Of a stretch of 64,000 bases of DNA, positions 6,492 to 16,003 are shown one piece after another. The notes under the pieces are model-generated. The model was not told the DNA's origin, searched no databases, and saw nothing but the letters and a program-made list of their open reading frames with translations. Source of the DNA: M3 sp045133615 (GTDB taxonomy: Bacteria > Bacteroidota > Bacteroidia > Bacteroidales > Muribaculaceae); contig JBGUUQ010000147.1 in assembly GCA_045133615.1 (NCBI GenBank), positions 1 to 64,000 on the forward strand, read 5' to 3'. The position numbers were made by a program, and so were the translations under genes. The first letter of the stretch is position 1. Every line of letters begins with the position of its first letter.

Positions 6492-8804
6492 ATGGAAGAT
6501 TATATAAAGGGACTGAATGACCAACAGCGCGATGCGGTGCTTTACACCGACGGTCCGTCGCTCGTGATAGCGGGTGCGGGGTCGGGAAAGACTCGCGTGC
6601 TTACATATAAAATAGTGCATTTGCTAAGTCATGGTTATGAGCCGTGGCGAATACTTGCATTGACGTTTACCAACAAGGCTGCGCGTGAGATGCGCGAGCG
6701 TATCGAGGGGCTTGTGGGGACATCGACAGCATCGAAGTTGTGGATGGGTACGTTTCACTCTATTTTTGCTCGGATATTACGCCAGCATGCCGACCGTATC
6801 GGATATAAGAGCAGTTTCACAATCTACGATGCCGCCGATTCAAAATCTTTGATAAAGACAATCATCAAGGATATGGATCTTGATGATAAGATTTATAAGC
6901 CTTCGGTTGTGGCAAGCGCGATTTCCACAGCGAAAAATGCGCTTATATCGCCGCGCGACTATGTGATGGCATCTGATATAATGGAGGCGGATCGCAGGGC
7001 GCGACGTCCTCGTCTTCATGAGATTTACAGTGCATATTGCAATCGTTGCTTTGTGGCGGGGGCGATGGATTTTGACGATTTGCTGTACTATACGAATGTA
7101 TTGTTGCGCGACAATGTCGACATACTACATCACTATCAGGAGTATTTCCGCTACATTCTCGTCGATGAGTATCAGGATACGAATTTTGCCCAACATCTGA
7201 TTGTTTCGCAATTATGTAATGGGAACAAAAATCTTTGTGTGGTGGGTGATGACGCTCAAAGTATCTATTCGTTCAGAGGTGCGAATATCCGCAATATTCT
7301 CAATCTGAAAAGCTCGTATCCGGAGTTATGCATATTTAAATTAGAGCAGAATTACAGGTCGACTCAGACTATTATAAATGCGGCAAATTCGCTTATCGAT
7401 AAGAATACCGAGCAGATACGCAAACATATCTACTCTCACAACGATGTGGGGTCGCGTATTGAGGTGGTACAGTCGTATAGCGATTATGAGGAGAGCTTTC
7501 TTGTGGCAAACCGCTTGTCGCAGATAAAGATGCAATCCTGCGACAGCTATGAGGAGTTTGCCATACTTTATCGTACGAATGCGCAGTCGCGAATACTTGA
7601 AGAGTCGCTTCGCAAGCGAAATATCCCATATCGTATATATGGAGGGTTGTCGTTTTACCAACGCAAGGAAATCAAAGATGCGATTGCGTATTTCAGATTG
7701 TCAATCAACCCGAACGATGATGAGGCTCTGAAGCGTGTGATAAATTATCCGGCACGAGGTATCGGAGATACTACCATAAATAAGGTTTTGCGATGCGCCA
7801 TCGACAACCGAGTGAGCGCATGGCAGGTAATCGATGATTTGCAGCAGTATAATCCCGGAGTCAATTCCGGTACGGCTAAGAAGTTGACAGCATTCCGCGA
7901 TATGATAGCAGGCTTTATGCTTGCCAATGAGCAGGGTAAAGATGCCGAATCGGTAGCTAAAAAGATTATTTCCGAAACCGGTTTGCTAAGTTCGCTGATT
8001 ACTGACAGCACACCGGAAAGCATATCAAAGCGAGAGAATCTTGAGGAACTCCTTAACGGTGTGAAAAATTTTGTGGAAGATCGCCAAGAGGAGGGCGTGG
8101 AAAATGTTTCGCTTGTAGACTTCATAAGTGAAGTGTCGCTTGCCACCGACCAAGACCAACAGGATACGTCGGAAGAACGTGTTACGCTAATGACGGTTCA
8201 TGCGGCAAAGGGATTGGAGTTTGCAAATGTGTTTATTGTCGGAGTGGAGGAAAATCTGTTCCCGTCGGCAATGAGTTGCGAGTCGCTTGCCGAGATAGAG
8301 GAGGAGCGACGGTTGCTTTATGTGGCGATAACCCGTGCGAAAAAGTTCTGTATGATGAGCTATGCGTCTACGCGTTTCCGTAACGGACAGACACAGACTA
8401 CCTCTCCGTCTCGATTCCTTAAAGATATAGATACGCAATATCTTGCCATAAGTGGCTGTAGCGATTTTGCCGAGCGAGAGACGATGACGAATCCTATCGA
8501 TAATTATCGCCGGACGATGCGTACGATGACTTCTCCGCGTGCAGCACGTCAGATTTCGCCGACTCCACAACGCCGACCCGTTTTCATGCCGGAATCACCG
8601 AAATCAAAGTCGACTACAGAAGAGAATATTCACAGTATCGATGAATTGCGCGAAGGGATGCGCATAAAGCACTCACGATTCGGAATCGGTGAGATTGCCG
8701 TTATCGATCGAGGCGGTACGGACCCGCGAATTATTGTCGATTTTGACAATACAGGTCGCAAGACTTTGTTATTGAAATTTGCCAAGTTCAACATTATCTC
8801 ATAA
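6492..8804 (+). CDS. UvrD/PcrA-type superfamily 1 DNA helicase
   Basis: A 770-residue 3'-5' helicase for nucleotide-excision repair and clearing replication blocks. It has the Q-motif LNDQQRDAV, Walker A GAGSGKT (28-34), DEYQDTN (motif II), GDDAQSIYSFRGA (III), QNYRST (IV) and LLYVAITRAKK (VI). The last 50 residues (GMRIKHSRFGIGEIAVIDRG...) match the Tudor-like C-terminal domain of PcrA/UvrD that contacts RNA polymerase. The length is normal. The -7 element lies just 7 nt upstream of the ATG, so the mRNA is probably leaderless. The nspC gene follows after 7 nt. Confidence 0.95.
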   Translation: MEDYIKGLNDQQRDAVLYTDGPSLVIAGAGSGKTRVLTYKIVHLLSHGYEPWRILALTFTNKAAREMRERIEGLVGTSTASKLWMGTFHSIFARILRQHADRIGYKSSFTIYDAADSKSLIKTIIKDMDLDDKIYKPSVVASAISTAKNALISPRDYVMASDIMEADRRARRPRLHEIYSAYCNRCFVAGAMDFDDLLYYTNVLLRDNVDILHHYQEYFRYILVDEYQDTNFAQHLIVSQLCNGNKNLCVVGDDAQSIYSFRGANIRNILNLKSSYPELCIFKLEQNYRSTQTIINAANSLIDKNTEQIRKHIYSHNDVGSRIEVVQSYSDYEESFLVANRLSQIKMQSCDSYEEFAILYRTNAQSRILEESLRKRNIPYRIYGGLSFYQRKEIKDAIAYFRLSINPNDDEALKRVINYPARGIGDTTINKVLRCAIDNRVSAWQVIDDLQQYNPGVNSGTAKKLTAFRDMIAGFMLANEQGKDAESVAKKIISETGLLSSLITDSTPESISKRENLEELLNGVKNFVEDRQEEGVENVSLVDFISEVSLATDQDQQDTSEERVTLMTVHAAKGLEFANVFIVGVEENLFPSAMSCESLAEIEEERRLLYVAITRAKKFCMMSYASTRFRNGQTQTTSPSRFLKDIDTQYLAISGCSDFAERETMTNPIDNYRRTMRTMTSPRAARQISPTPQRRPVFMPESPKSKSTTEENIHSIDELREGMRIKHSRFGIGEIAVIDRGGTDPRIIVDFDNTGRKTLLLKFAKFNIIS

Positions 8805-8811
8805 TTTTCTT

Positions 8812-9963
8812 ATGAAACAAAACGAAATACCGACACCATATTATATAGTTTATGAAACTCGTTTGCGTCGAAATCTGGAACTTATCGATAGGGTTAAACG
8901 CGAAGCGGGGGTCGATATAATTATGGCATTCAAAGCCAATGCGCTATGGCGCACGTTCCCGATAATACGCGAGTATTGTCGTAATTCCACGGCAAGCTCG
9001 CTCAATGAGATGCGTCTTGGAAATGAGGAACTTGGCGGAGAGGTGCATTCATATTGTCCGGCATATACTCCGGCGACAATCATGGAGTATCTCGGCGGAA
9101 GCACGCACTTGACGTTTAATTCCGTGAGCCAGTGGGAGCGATTTCGTAAGAACTTGGAAGATTTTAATGCGACAGAAGGAAATCATCATGTGTCGGCAGG
9201 GTTGAGAGTGAATCCGCTTTGTTCGGTGATAGAGACCGATATTTACAACCCTTGTATTCCCGGCTCGCGTTTCGGTGTTACCGCCGAGCAACTTGGAGGC
9301 AACTTGCCCGAAGGCATAGAGGGGTTGCATTTTCATGCTTTGTGTGAGTCGACATCCTACGACCTTGAAAAGGTGTTGACGGCTTTTGAAGAGCAATTCG
9401 GCTCGCTTTTGCCTGCTGTGAAATGGGTGAATATGGGTGGCGGACATCTGATGACTCGCGAGGGATATGATGTGGAGCATCTGATTGGTCTTCTGCGCGG
9501 ATTTAAGTCGCGTTATCCGTGGCTCAATGTCATCATGGAACCCGGTAGTGCATTTACATGGCGAACGGGAGATCTTATCACGTCGGTGGTCGATGTGGTG
9601 GAAAATCAAGGTGTGAAAACGGCTATTATCGATGCTTCGTTTGCTTGTCATATGCCTGACTGCCTTGAAATGCCGTATCAACCGGCAATTACGGAGAGTA
9701 TTGCGCTCGATGCAACAAAACCGACTTACCGCCTGGGTGGAAACTCTTGCCTGAGCGGTGACTTCGTGGGTGATTGGAGCTTCGAACGCGAATTGCAGAT
9801 CGGTGACCGCCTCACTCTTGAGGATATGAATCATTATACGACGGTAAAGACAAATATGTTCAACGGTATTCAGCATCCGTCGATAGTGCTTTGCAGAGCC
9901 GACGGGGAGTGTGAGTACTTGCGCCGATATGATTACAGCGATTATAAGACGAGAATGAGTTAA
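8812..9963 (+). CDS. nspC: carboxynorspermidine/carboxyspermidine decarboxylase
   Basis: 383 residues from the ATG at 8812; an upstream in-frame start at 8779 lies inside the helicase gene and is rejected. This PLP enzyme of the alanine-racemase/decarboxylase fold removes CO2 from carboxyspermidine, the last step of spermidine synthesis in Bacteroidota. The PLP lysine is K41 in IIMAFKANALW. EPGSAFTW and the C-terminal DASFACHMPD segment fit the family. The partner carboxyspermidine dehydrogenase is not in the window. It starts 7 nt after the helicase gene and ends 15 nt before the GT2 gene, so it is probably in one operon. Confidence 0.93.
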   Translation: MKQNEIPTPYYIVYETRLRRNLELIDRVKREAGVDIIMAFKANALWRTFPIIREYCRNSTASSLNEMRLGNEELGGEVHSYCPAYTPATIMEYLGGSTHLTFNSVSQWERFRKNLEDFNATEGNHHVSAGLRVNPLCSVIETDIYNPCIPGSRFGVTAEQLGGNLPEGIEGLHFHALCESTSYDLEKVLTAFEEQFGSLLPAVKWVNMGGGHLMTREGYDVEHLIGLLRGFKSRYPWLNVIMEPGSAFTWRTGDLITSVVDVVENQGVKTAIIDASFACHMPDCLEMPYQPAITESIALDATKPTYRLGGNSCLSGDFVGDWSFERELQIGDRLTLEDMNHYTTVKTNMFNGIQHPSIVLCRADGECEYLRRYDYSDYKTRMS

Positions 9964-9978
9964 CCACATAAATTCATA

Positions 9979-10983
9979 ATGGATATGCCACGCTATTCTG
10001 TCATAATACCGGTATATAACCGTATCGATGAGGTCGATGATTTGCTTGCAAGTCTTGTCGAGCAGTCGGAAAAGGATTTTGAGGTAATAATTGTGGAGGA
10101 TGGTTCTTCTGCTCCATGCCATGAGGTGGTGAATAGTTATGCCTCGAAGATTGATATAAAATATTTTTTCAAGGAGAATGAAGGTCGTTCGATAGCTCGC
10201 AATTACGGACTCGAACGTGCTTCGGGTGATTATTTCATATTCTTTGATTCGGATTGTGTGATTCCATCCGATTATTTTGAGAAATTGTCGAAGGCGCTCG
10301 ATGCCAATCCGCTTGATTGTTTCGGCGGACCGGATGCCGCTCACGAATCATTTTCGGATACTCAGAAAGCAATTAATTATTCGATGACATCGTTTCTGAC
10401 GACGGGCGGAATCAGAGGAGGCAAGGTGCAGCTCGAAAAGTTTACCCCACGAACATTCAACATGGGCTATTCGCGTCGTGTGTGGGAGCGTGTGGGCGGT
10501 TTTCGAGAGATGTTTTCGGAGGATATAGATATGAGTACGCGTATCCGCAATGCCGGATTTTCGATAGGACTTATCAGAGATACGTTTGTGTATCATAAAC
10601 GTCGCTTCAATATGCGTTTGTTTGCTCGTCAGGTCTATGTGTTCGGAATGTCGCGAGTGACTCTGTATCTTTTATATCCCGACAGTCTGAAACTTGTGCA
10701 CTTACTTCCGGCGATGGCTGTGATAGGTTCGTGTGCGTTGGTGTTGCTTGCTATATTTGCGGCATGGTGGTTTATATTGCCTTTGGCTGCATATTTGCTC
10801 GCGATATTTGTGATGGCATGGATTTCGACCAAACGACTTTCGATAGCTTTGAAGGTCGTACCGGCAAGCATATTGCAACTCGGCGGATACGGATGCGGAT
10901 TTATAAAGGCGTTTTTCTTGAAAATAATATTGCGAAAAGGGCGAAATATAGAAGAGGAGATAGCCATACGCAAAGGAAAGTGA
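9979..10983 (+). CDS. family 2 glycosyltransferase with C-terminal membrane segments
   Basis: 334 residues. The N-terminal GT-A domain has YSVIIPVYN, IIVEDGSS and the metal-binding DSD in YFIFFDSDCVIPSDYF. GGFREMFSEDIDMSTRI supplies the ED acceptor motif. Two hydrophobic segments near residues 235-285 anchor it to the inner membrane. It transfers a sugar from a nucleotide donor to an unknown acceptor, probably a lipid-linked or surface glycan. Its stop codon overlaps the radC start (TGATG), suggesting translational coupling. Confidence 0.88.
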   Translation: MDMPRYSVIIPVYNRIDEVDDLLASLVEQSEKDFEVIIVEDGSSAPCHEVVNSYASKIDIKYFFKENEGRSIARNYGLERASGDYFIFFDSDCVIPSDYFEKLSKALDANPLDCFGGPDAAHESFSDTQKAINYSMTSFLTTGGIRGGKVQLEKFTPRTFNMGYSRRVWERVGGFREMFSEDIDMSTRIRNAGFSIGLIRDTFVYHKRRFNMRLFARQVYVFGMSRVTLYLLYPDSLKLVHLLPAMAVIGSCALVLLAIFAAWWFILPLAAYLLAIFVMAWISTKRLSIALKVVPASILQLGGYGCGFIKAFFLKIILRKGRNIEEEIAIRKGK

Positions 10984-11696
10984 TGATGATGGTAGAAGAC
11001 AAAACGATATATTCCCGGCGTATTGCCGACCTTGAGGATAGCGACAAACCGCGTGAAAAGGCTTTGCAACACGGCATCCAGTCATTGTCTAATGCCGAAT
11101 TGATTGCATTGCTGCTTGGAAGCGGTGTGCCGGGAAAATCGGTCATAGAGTTGGCTCGCGAAATATTGCAATTCAACGGAAACAAGGTGGGCAATCTTGG
11201 ACGATTGTCGGTTTCCGATTTGGTGAAAAATCATAAGGGAGTCGGTCCGGCAAAAGCTATTACGCTCATTGCTGCGATAGAACTGAGTGAGCGTATAAAG
11301 GCCGATGGCGAGTCGAACGATCCGATTATCCGCGACAGCCGTTCGGTCTACAATCTGATGCCTCCGGGACTTAGTAGGTTAAACCATGAGGAGTTTTGGA
11401 TTGTTTTACTCTCGCGTCGCAACAAGGTAATCAAAAAGAAAAATATCAGTGTCGGTGGTACGTCGGCAACGGTAGTCGATGTGAAACTTATTATGAAAGA
11501 GGCTGTCGACCAACTTGCATCGGGATTGATACTTGTGCACAATCATCCGTCGGGAAATCCTAATCCGAGTCAGGAGGATGATAAATTGACGATGCGCATC
11601 CGCGAGGCGGCACGACTATTCGACATCTCATTGCTTGACCATCTTATTATTGCCGACCAAAGCTATTTCTCGTATGCCGATGAGGGGCGCTTATAA
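10983..11696 (+). CDS. radC: RadC family JAB/JAMM protein
   Basis: 237 residues from the first of three consecutive ATGs, which overlaps the upstream stop codon. The N-terminal helix-hairpin-helix region (LIALLLGSGVPGKSV, HKGVGPAKA) and the C-terminal JAMM metal motif HNHPSGNPNPSQED are intact. RadC was first linked to repair in E. coli, but its biochemical activity remains unsettled. An open frame continues back to 10731 inside the glycosyltransferase gene but is a shadow. Confidence 0.92.
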   Translation: MMMVEDKTIYSRRIADLEDSDKPREKALQHGIQSLSNAELIALLLGSGVPGKSVIELAREILQFNGNKVGNLGRLSVSDLVKNHKGVGPAKAITLIAAIELSERIKADGESNDPIIRDSRSVYNLMPPGLSRLNHEEFWIVLLSRRNKVIKKKNISVGGTSATVVDVKLIMKEAVDQLASGLILVHNHPSGNPNPSQEDDKLTMRIREAARLFDISLLDHLIIADQSYFSYADEGRL

Positions 11697-11727
11697 AAAC
11701 TATTGATTGTATAAAAATAATATTACT

Positions 11728-12675
11728 ATGGCAAAAATCGCAAAAAATCTGATTGAACTTATCGGAAATACTCCGTTGTTGGAGCTTTCCAATTATGATA
11801 AATCGCAAAATCTCAATGCCCGAATTGTGGCTAAAGTGGAGTATTTCAATCCGGCAGGAAGCGTAAAAGATCGTGCGGCTCTCGCTATGATAGAGGATGC
11901 CGAGCAGCGCGGATTGTTGAAGTCGGGCGGTACGATAATCGAGCCGACAAGCGGAAATACAGGAGTAGGACTTGCGTTTGTGGCTTCAATACGCGGTTAC
12001 AAACTCATTCTTACGATGCCAGATACGATGAGCGTAGAGCGTCGCAATTTGCTTCGTGCACGAGGAGCGGAAATAGTCCTTACACCCGGTGCCGAGGGTA
12101 TGGCAGGTGCGATATCAAAAGCGGAAGAACTTCGTGCCAGTATCCCCGGCGCTATAATCCTTCAGCAGTTTGAAAATCCGGCGAATCCGGCAATCCATGT
12201 GGCGACAACCGGTCCCGAAATATGGCGCGATACTGATGGCAAGGTCGATATATTTGTGGCAGGAGTCGGCACTGGAGGTACAGTGAGCGGTGTCGGTAAA
12301 TATCTTAAAAGCCAGAACCCGAATGTGAAGATTGTAGCCGTAGAACCGGCATCGTCGCCGGTATTGTCGGGGGGCAAAGCTGCTCCGCACATGATTCAGG
12401 GGATAGGAGCCAATTTCGTCCCCGCCACATATAATGCCGAAGTGGTGGATGAAGTGATTCAAGTGCCGAATGATGCGGCAATTCTTACCGGTCGACTTCT
12501 GTCGCAGACTGAAGGACTTCTTGTCGGCATATCATCCGGAGCCGCTGTGTGGGCTGCAACAGAGCTTGCACGTAGGGCAGAAAATGCAGGCAAAACCATC
12601 GTTACGCTTCTTCCCGATACCGGTGAACGTTATCTCTCAACCGCCCTCTTCAATACCGAATGTTATCCGCTGTAA
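11728..12675 (+). CDS. cysK: cysteine synthase A (O-acetylserine sulfhydrylase)
   Basis: 315 residues from the ATG at 11728 (an upstream TTG is less likely). It makes cysteine from O-acetylserine and sulfide with PLP. The PLP lysine is K47 in NPAGSVKDRA; PTSGNTGVGLAF and GVGTGGTVSGVGKYLK bind substrate and phosphate. Length and motifs are those of the CysK group and there is no CBS domain. It follows radC after 31 nt and is closed by a strong terminator. Confidence 0.96.
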   Translation: MAKIAKNLIELIGNTPLLELSNYDKSQNLNARIVAKVEYFNPAGSVKDRAALAMIEDAEQRGLLKSGGTIIEPTSGNTGVGLAFVASIRGYKLILTMPDTMSVERRNLLRARGAEIVLTPGAEGMAGAISKAEELRASIPGAIILQQFENPANPAIHVATTGPEIWRDTDGKVDIFVAGVGTGGTVSGVGKYLKSQNPNVKIVAVEPASSPVLSGGKAAPHMIQGIGANFVPATYNAEVVDEVIQVPNDAAILTGRLLSQTEGLLVGISSGAAVWAATELARRAENAGKTIVTLLPDTGERYLSTALFNTECYPL

Positions 12676-12696
12676 TAGTCGGATGCCAAGAAAATA

Positions 12697-12731
12697 ACAG
12701 CCGCCGCAGATGGAGTGTCTGTGGCGGCTGT
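12697..12731. terminator. bidirectional terminator between cysK and the DUF3332 gene
   Basis: A 14-bp stem with one G-U pair (12697-12710 with 12718-12731) encloses a 7-nt loop. T-rich flanks occur on both strands, and the two genes converge here. Confidence 0.8.
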
Positions 12732-12753
12732 CTGTTTGTTGTGATGCGAATGT

Positions 12754-13299
12754 TTAGCGTTGTGCGAGTTGTTGTGCGGTGGCAAGTTGCTGGTATGCGT
12801 AAACGCCGGCTTGAGAAAGCTCAACAACTTGATAGTCGCCTTCGGGGGTGATCATCTTTACGTGAGTGTCGTCGATGAATGTCATGAATTTGTGAGACTC
12901 TCCGTTGAGATTGATGCTCCAAGAGTTGTCTTCTTCTTCGAAATCGAGGCGAACTACGCTCTTGTCGTTTTCGCTTGTGATGGTGTAGCCTTTGCCATCG
13001 CATTCCACGAGATAACGACCGTCTTGACCGTCGATTACTTTAGTGCCACGAGCTACGGGATTGTTTCCGCTCCAAAATTCGATGCTGTTGAGTACGAGTA
13101 CGTCGGCAAGAACCGATACTTCATAAACGGGAAGAATCCAGAAAGCAAAGAATACGAGTTCGTTGACGAATTTGCTGCCAACTTGTTTGTTCCATGCCAA
13201 GAGTTTGTTGGACAGTGCAAAACTACCGATACATGACGATGATAGGAGAGAGCCTGCCAATGCGAGCACTACTGCTACGGTGAAATACTTTTTCTTCAT
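12754..13299 (-). CDS. DUF3332 family lipoprotein
   Basis: 181 residues. The signal MKKKYFTVAVVLALAGSLLS precedes a lipobox cysteine in SSSCIGSF. The next segment FALSNKLLAWNKQVGSKFVN and one hydrophobic stretch are characteristic of DUF3332. The C-terminal half is a mixed polar beta region ending in an alanine/glutamine-rich helix. It is probably anchored in the envelope, and its function is unknown. It is convergent with cysK, and no housekeeping-type promoter was found upstream. Confidence 0.82.
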   Translation of the reverse strand: MKKKYFTVAVVLALAGSLLSSSCIGSFALSNKLLAWNKQVGSKFVNELVFFAFWILPVYEVSVLADVLVLNSIEFWSGNNPVARGTKVIDGQDGRYLVECDGKGYTITSENDKSVVRLDFEEEDNSWSINLNGESHKFMTFIDDTHVKMITPEGDYQVVELSQAGVYAYQQLATAQQLAQR

Positions 13300-13372
13300 A
13301 ATAATAAGAAATATTGATTAGTGATTAAAAAAATTTTTTCTGTTTTTATAATGTTTGAACGGGGGATAATGT

Positions 13373-14761
13373 TTATAGTGGGACTTGTCTTTTACATTGA
13401 TTGTAGAAGTCGAATACCTTTTTTACGTAGGCGGTGGTCTGTCGTCCTCGGAAGTATCCGTATTTACAAACGGAGTCGTTGTAATATTCCGGTTTTGATT
13501 TCAGCAAAATGGTTTCTGCCACGTTATCGTCCCATAGTTGCGGATTTTTGCCATATTTTTGCGCCAAAGCTATGGCGTCATACACATGGGCTATTCCGGA
13601 ATTGTAGGCTGCAACAATAAATTTTTTTCGCTCTTCGGGGTCTTTGACTCGCGAAGAAAGCGATTTGTCCAAATCGCGGATGATGCGGGTGGCTGCTTTT
13701 ATGTTTTCTTCCGGATTGGCTATTTGTTCGAGCGGGAGATTGTAGGCTCGTGCGGTGCCCGGCATTATCTGCATTATGCCACGTGCGCCTGCCCACGAAA
13801 CGACTGTTGTGTCAAACTGGCTTTCGGCATAGCCTTGCGATGCGAGCAGTCGCCAGTCCCAACCGATTTCGTTGGCGTATTTCTTAAACAGATTGTCGTA
13901 AGGTGATATACGTCCTTTTGAAAAATCTATTTTGAATTGAGAGCGTCCGTTTTTGCTAAGTTCGAAATATCGCTTAAGCAATTGCGCTTGGGTACGCTTC
14001 GGGGCTTCTTGCGACAGCCATTTGTCGATTGAGTCGGCAAGCCATGGGGTGGATGGGTTGACGCCCCATGCCGACCGCTGCGGAAAACTGACTTCGAGTG
14101 TAATGTCGAGGTCGTTATAGTAGGTCTTGTTCAGTCGTGCTATGTCGCTGTCTACAATGGTCAGCGGGATGGTTCCCTCCGACACCATTGCAATCAAATC
14201 TTCGGTGATGAGAGTGTCGCGGTCGATGGGGTGTATGATTATCCCTCCTCCGAGTTCGTCGTTGAGGTTATTGAGGCGGTATTGGTATTTGGAATCTTTT
14301 TCCACATACACTTCTCTACCCACAAGTTGAGTCACATCTGAAATACGCTCTCCGTTGGCCGACTTTGGCTGCACGAGAACCTGACGGGTGATGTTTTCGT
14401 ATCCGCAAGGCAGCACTCGTTCTCTATATTCGGCAGTGATGGGAATTTCGTAGGCTATGAGGTCGATGACTCCGGAGTCGAGCATTTCAATCATCGAAGC
14501 CATGTTGTTGGCGACGATGAGGTCGACGGCGAATCCTTTGTCGGCTGCGAGTCGGGTGATGAGGTCGTAGTCATAACCCATCTGCTCCTGACGATAGATG
14601 AAGTAGGATTGCGGGCTGTAGAGCGTTCCTACTCGTAATGTGTCGGGAAATAGATGCAAAGTGTCGCTCGAAGTTGTGTCGGCGTCATTCCGCCCTCCAC
14701 AACTTGCAACAATTATCATAGCCACGATAAAAATGGCGCATGCAGAGAGTATTCGTCTCAT
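13373..14761 (-). CDS. mltF: MltF-like membrane-bound lytic transglycosylase
   Basis: 462-residue lipoprotein (lipobox IVASCGG). Residues about 40-265 form an ABC-type solute-binding domain (LRVGTLYSPQSYF, GYDYDLITRLAADKGF). Residues about 290-450 form an SLT transglycosylase domain with the catalytic glutamate in SQGYAESQF and the GARGIMQIMPGTA and AAYNSG motifs. This is the MltF architecture. It cleaves peptidoglycan with release of 1,6-anhydro-muropeptides, and the first domain can regulate activity on muropeptide binding. It begins 18 nt after purM and is probably co-transcribed with it. Confidence 0.92.
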   Translation of the reverse strand: MRRILSACAIFIVAMIIVASCGGRNDADTTSSDTLHLFPDTLRVGTLYSPQSYFIYRQEQMGYDYDLITRLAADKGFAVDLIVANNMASMIEMLDSGVIDLIAYEIPITAEYRERVLPCGYENITRQVLVQPKSANGERISDVTQLVGREVYVEKDSKYQYRLNNLNDELGGGIIIHPIDRDTLITEDLIAMVSEGTIPLTIVDSDIARLNKTYYNDLDITLEVSFPQRSAWGVNPSTPWLADSIDKWLSQEAPKRTQAQLLKRYFELSKNGRSQFKIDFSKGRISPYDNLFKKYANEIGWDWRLLASQGYAESQFDTTVVSWAGARGIMQIMPGTARAYNLPLEQIANPEENIKAATRIIRDLDKSLSSRVKDPEERKKFIVAAYNSGIAHVYDAIALAQKYGKNPQLWDDNVAETILLKSKPEYYNDSVCKYGYFRGRQTTAYVKKVFDFYNQCKRQVPL

Positions 14762-14779
14762 GCCTTAATGACATGGATT

Positions 14780-15946
14780 TTAGTACTCGAAAGTACCTTT
14801 CTCAGAGATAATAGTGAGGTGGTTGGCAGGAGCATCTTCCACTCGACCTACGATTTGCGCTTCGATTCCCATCGATTGGGCAATTTCGATGATGCGGGGA
14901 GCGTCGGAAGGAGCAACGTAGATTTCCATGCGATGACCCATGTTGAACACTTTGTACATTTCTGCCCAATCTGTACCGCTTTCGCGCTGTATCATTTCGA
15001 ATAGCGGAGGGATAGGGAAGAGGTTGTCTTTGATTACATGTTTGTCGGTGACAAAGTGCAGAATTTTGGTTTGTGCTCCGCCTGAACAGTGTACCATGCC
15101 GTGGATGCGCGGACGCATTTCGTCGAGTATCTTTTTGATTACCGGCGCGTATGTGCGTGTCGGCGAAAGGACGAGGCGACCTGCATTGAGTGGTGCGCCG
15201 GCAACATCGTCGGTGAGCTTCATTGAGCCAGAATATACGAGTTCGGCCGGTACGGCGGCATCGAAACTTTCGGGGTATTTTTCTGCGAGATATTTGGCAA
15301 ATACATCGTGGCGTGCGGATGTCAGTCCGTTACTTCCCATACCGCCATTGTATTCTGTTTCGTATGCTGCTTTTCCATAAGATGCAAGGCCGACAATTAC
15401 ATCACCTCCGGAGATATTGGCATTGTTGATGACATCGGAGCGTTTCATTCGTGCAGTCACGGTGCTGTCTACAATGATTGTGCGGACGAGGTCGCCCACA
15501 TCGGCTGTTTCTCCTCCGGTGCTGTAAATGGATACTCCCATTTCGCGAAGCTCGGAAAGCAATTCTTCAGTGCCGTTGATGATAGCGGCAATCACTTCTC
15601 CGGGAATGAGGAGCTTGTTGCGACCGATTGTGGATGACAGCAATATATTGTCGGTGGCTCCCACGCACAGGAGGTCGTCGATATTCATGATGAGCGAGTC
15701 TTGTGCGATGCCTTTCCATACGCTGATGTCGCCGGTTTCGCGCCAATACATGTAAGCAAGCGATGATTTTGTGCCGGCACCGTCGGCGTGCATGATGTTG
15801 CAATATTCAGGGTCACCGCCGAGAATGTCGGGAATGATTTTGCAGAATGCTTTGGGGTAAAGACCTTTGTCTACGTTCTTGATGGCGTTGTGAACATCTT
15901 CTTTTGATGCCGATACGCCGCGCATGTTATATCGTTGATCGCTCAT
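14780..15946 (-). CDS. purM: phosphoribosylformylglycinamidine cyclo-ligase (AIR synthase)
   Basis: 388 residues, the long Bacteroidota-type PurM. It closes the imidazole ring of FGAM with ATP in purine synthesis. Visible features are the N-terminal glycine-poor segment YNMRGVSASKEDVHNAIKNV, the ATP-binding NIMHADGAGTKSSLAY, MNIDDLLCVGAT, STGGETADVGD and the C-terminal FNMGHRMEIYV. The promoter at 15973-16003 overlaps the end of cdsA. The mltF gene follows. Confidence 0.92.
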   Translation of the reverse strand: MSDQRYNMRGVSASKEDVHNAIKNVDKGLYPKAFCKIIPDILGGDPEYCNIMHADGAGTKSSLAYMYWRETGDISVWKGIAQDSLIMNIDDLLCVGATDNILLSSTIGRNKLLIPGEVIAAIINGTEELLSELREMGVSIYSTGGETADVGDLVRTIIVDSTVTARMKRSDVINNANISGGDVIVGLASYGKAAYETEYNGGMGSNGLTSARHDVFAKYLAEKYPESFDAAVPAELVYSGSMKLTDDVAGAPLNAGRLVLSPTRTYAPVIKKILDEMRPRIHGMVHCSGGAQTKILHFVTDKHVIKDNLFPIPPLFEMIQRESGTDWAEMYKVFNMGHRMEIYVAPSDAPRIIEIAQSMGIEAQIVGRVEDAPANHLTIISEKGTFEY

Positions 15947-15972
15947 AATCGAATTTCTTAATAATATTGATG

Positions 15973-16003
15973 CAAAGATAGCAAATTATGCAGTTATTAG
16001 CAA
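15973..16003 (-). promoter_or_regulatory. promoter of purM
   Basis: On the minus strand TTG (16001-16003) is followed after 20 nt by TATCTTTG (15973-15980), a perfect -7 match. The -33 lies inside the last codons of cdsA. The leader is about 20 nt. Confidence 0.65.

Noticed and set aside
9049..10344. 431-codon open frame on the minus strand across nspC and the GT2 gene
   Set aside because: It is antisense to two well-supported genes, matches no family, and follows the codon pattern of the real frames.
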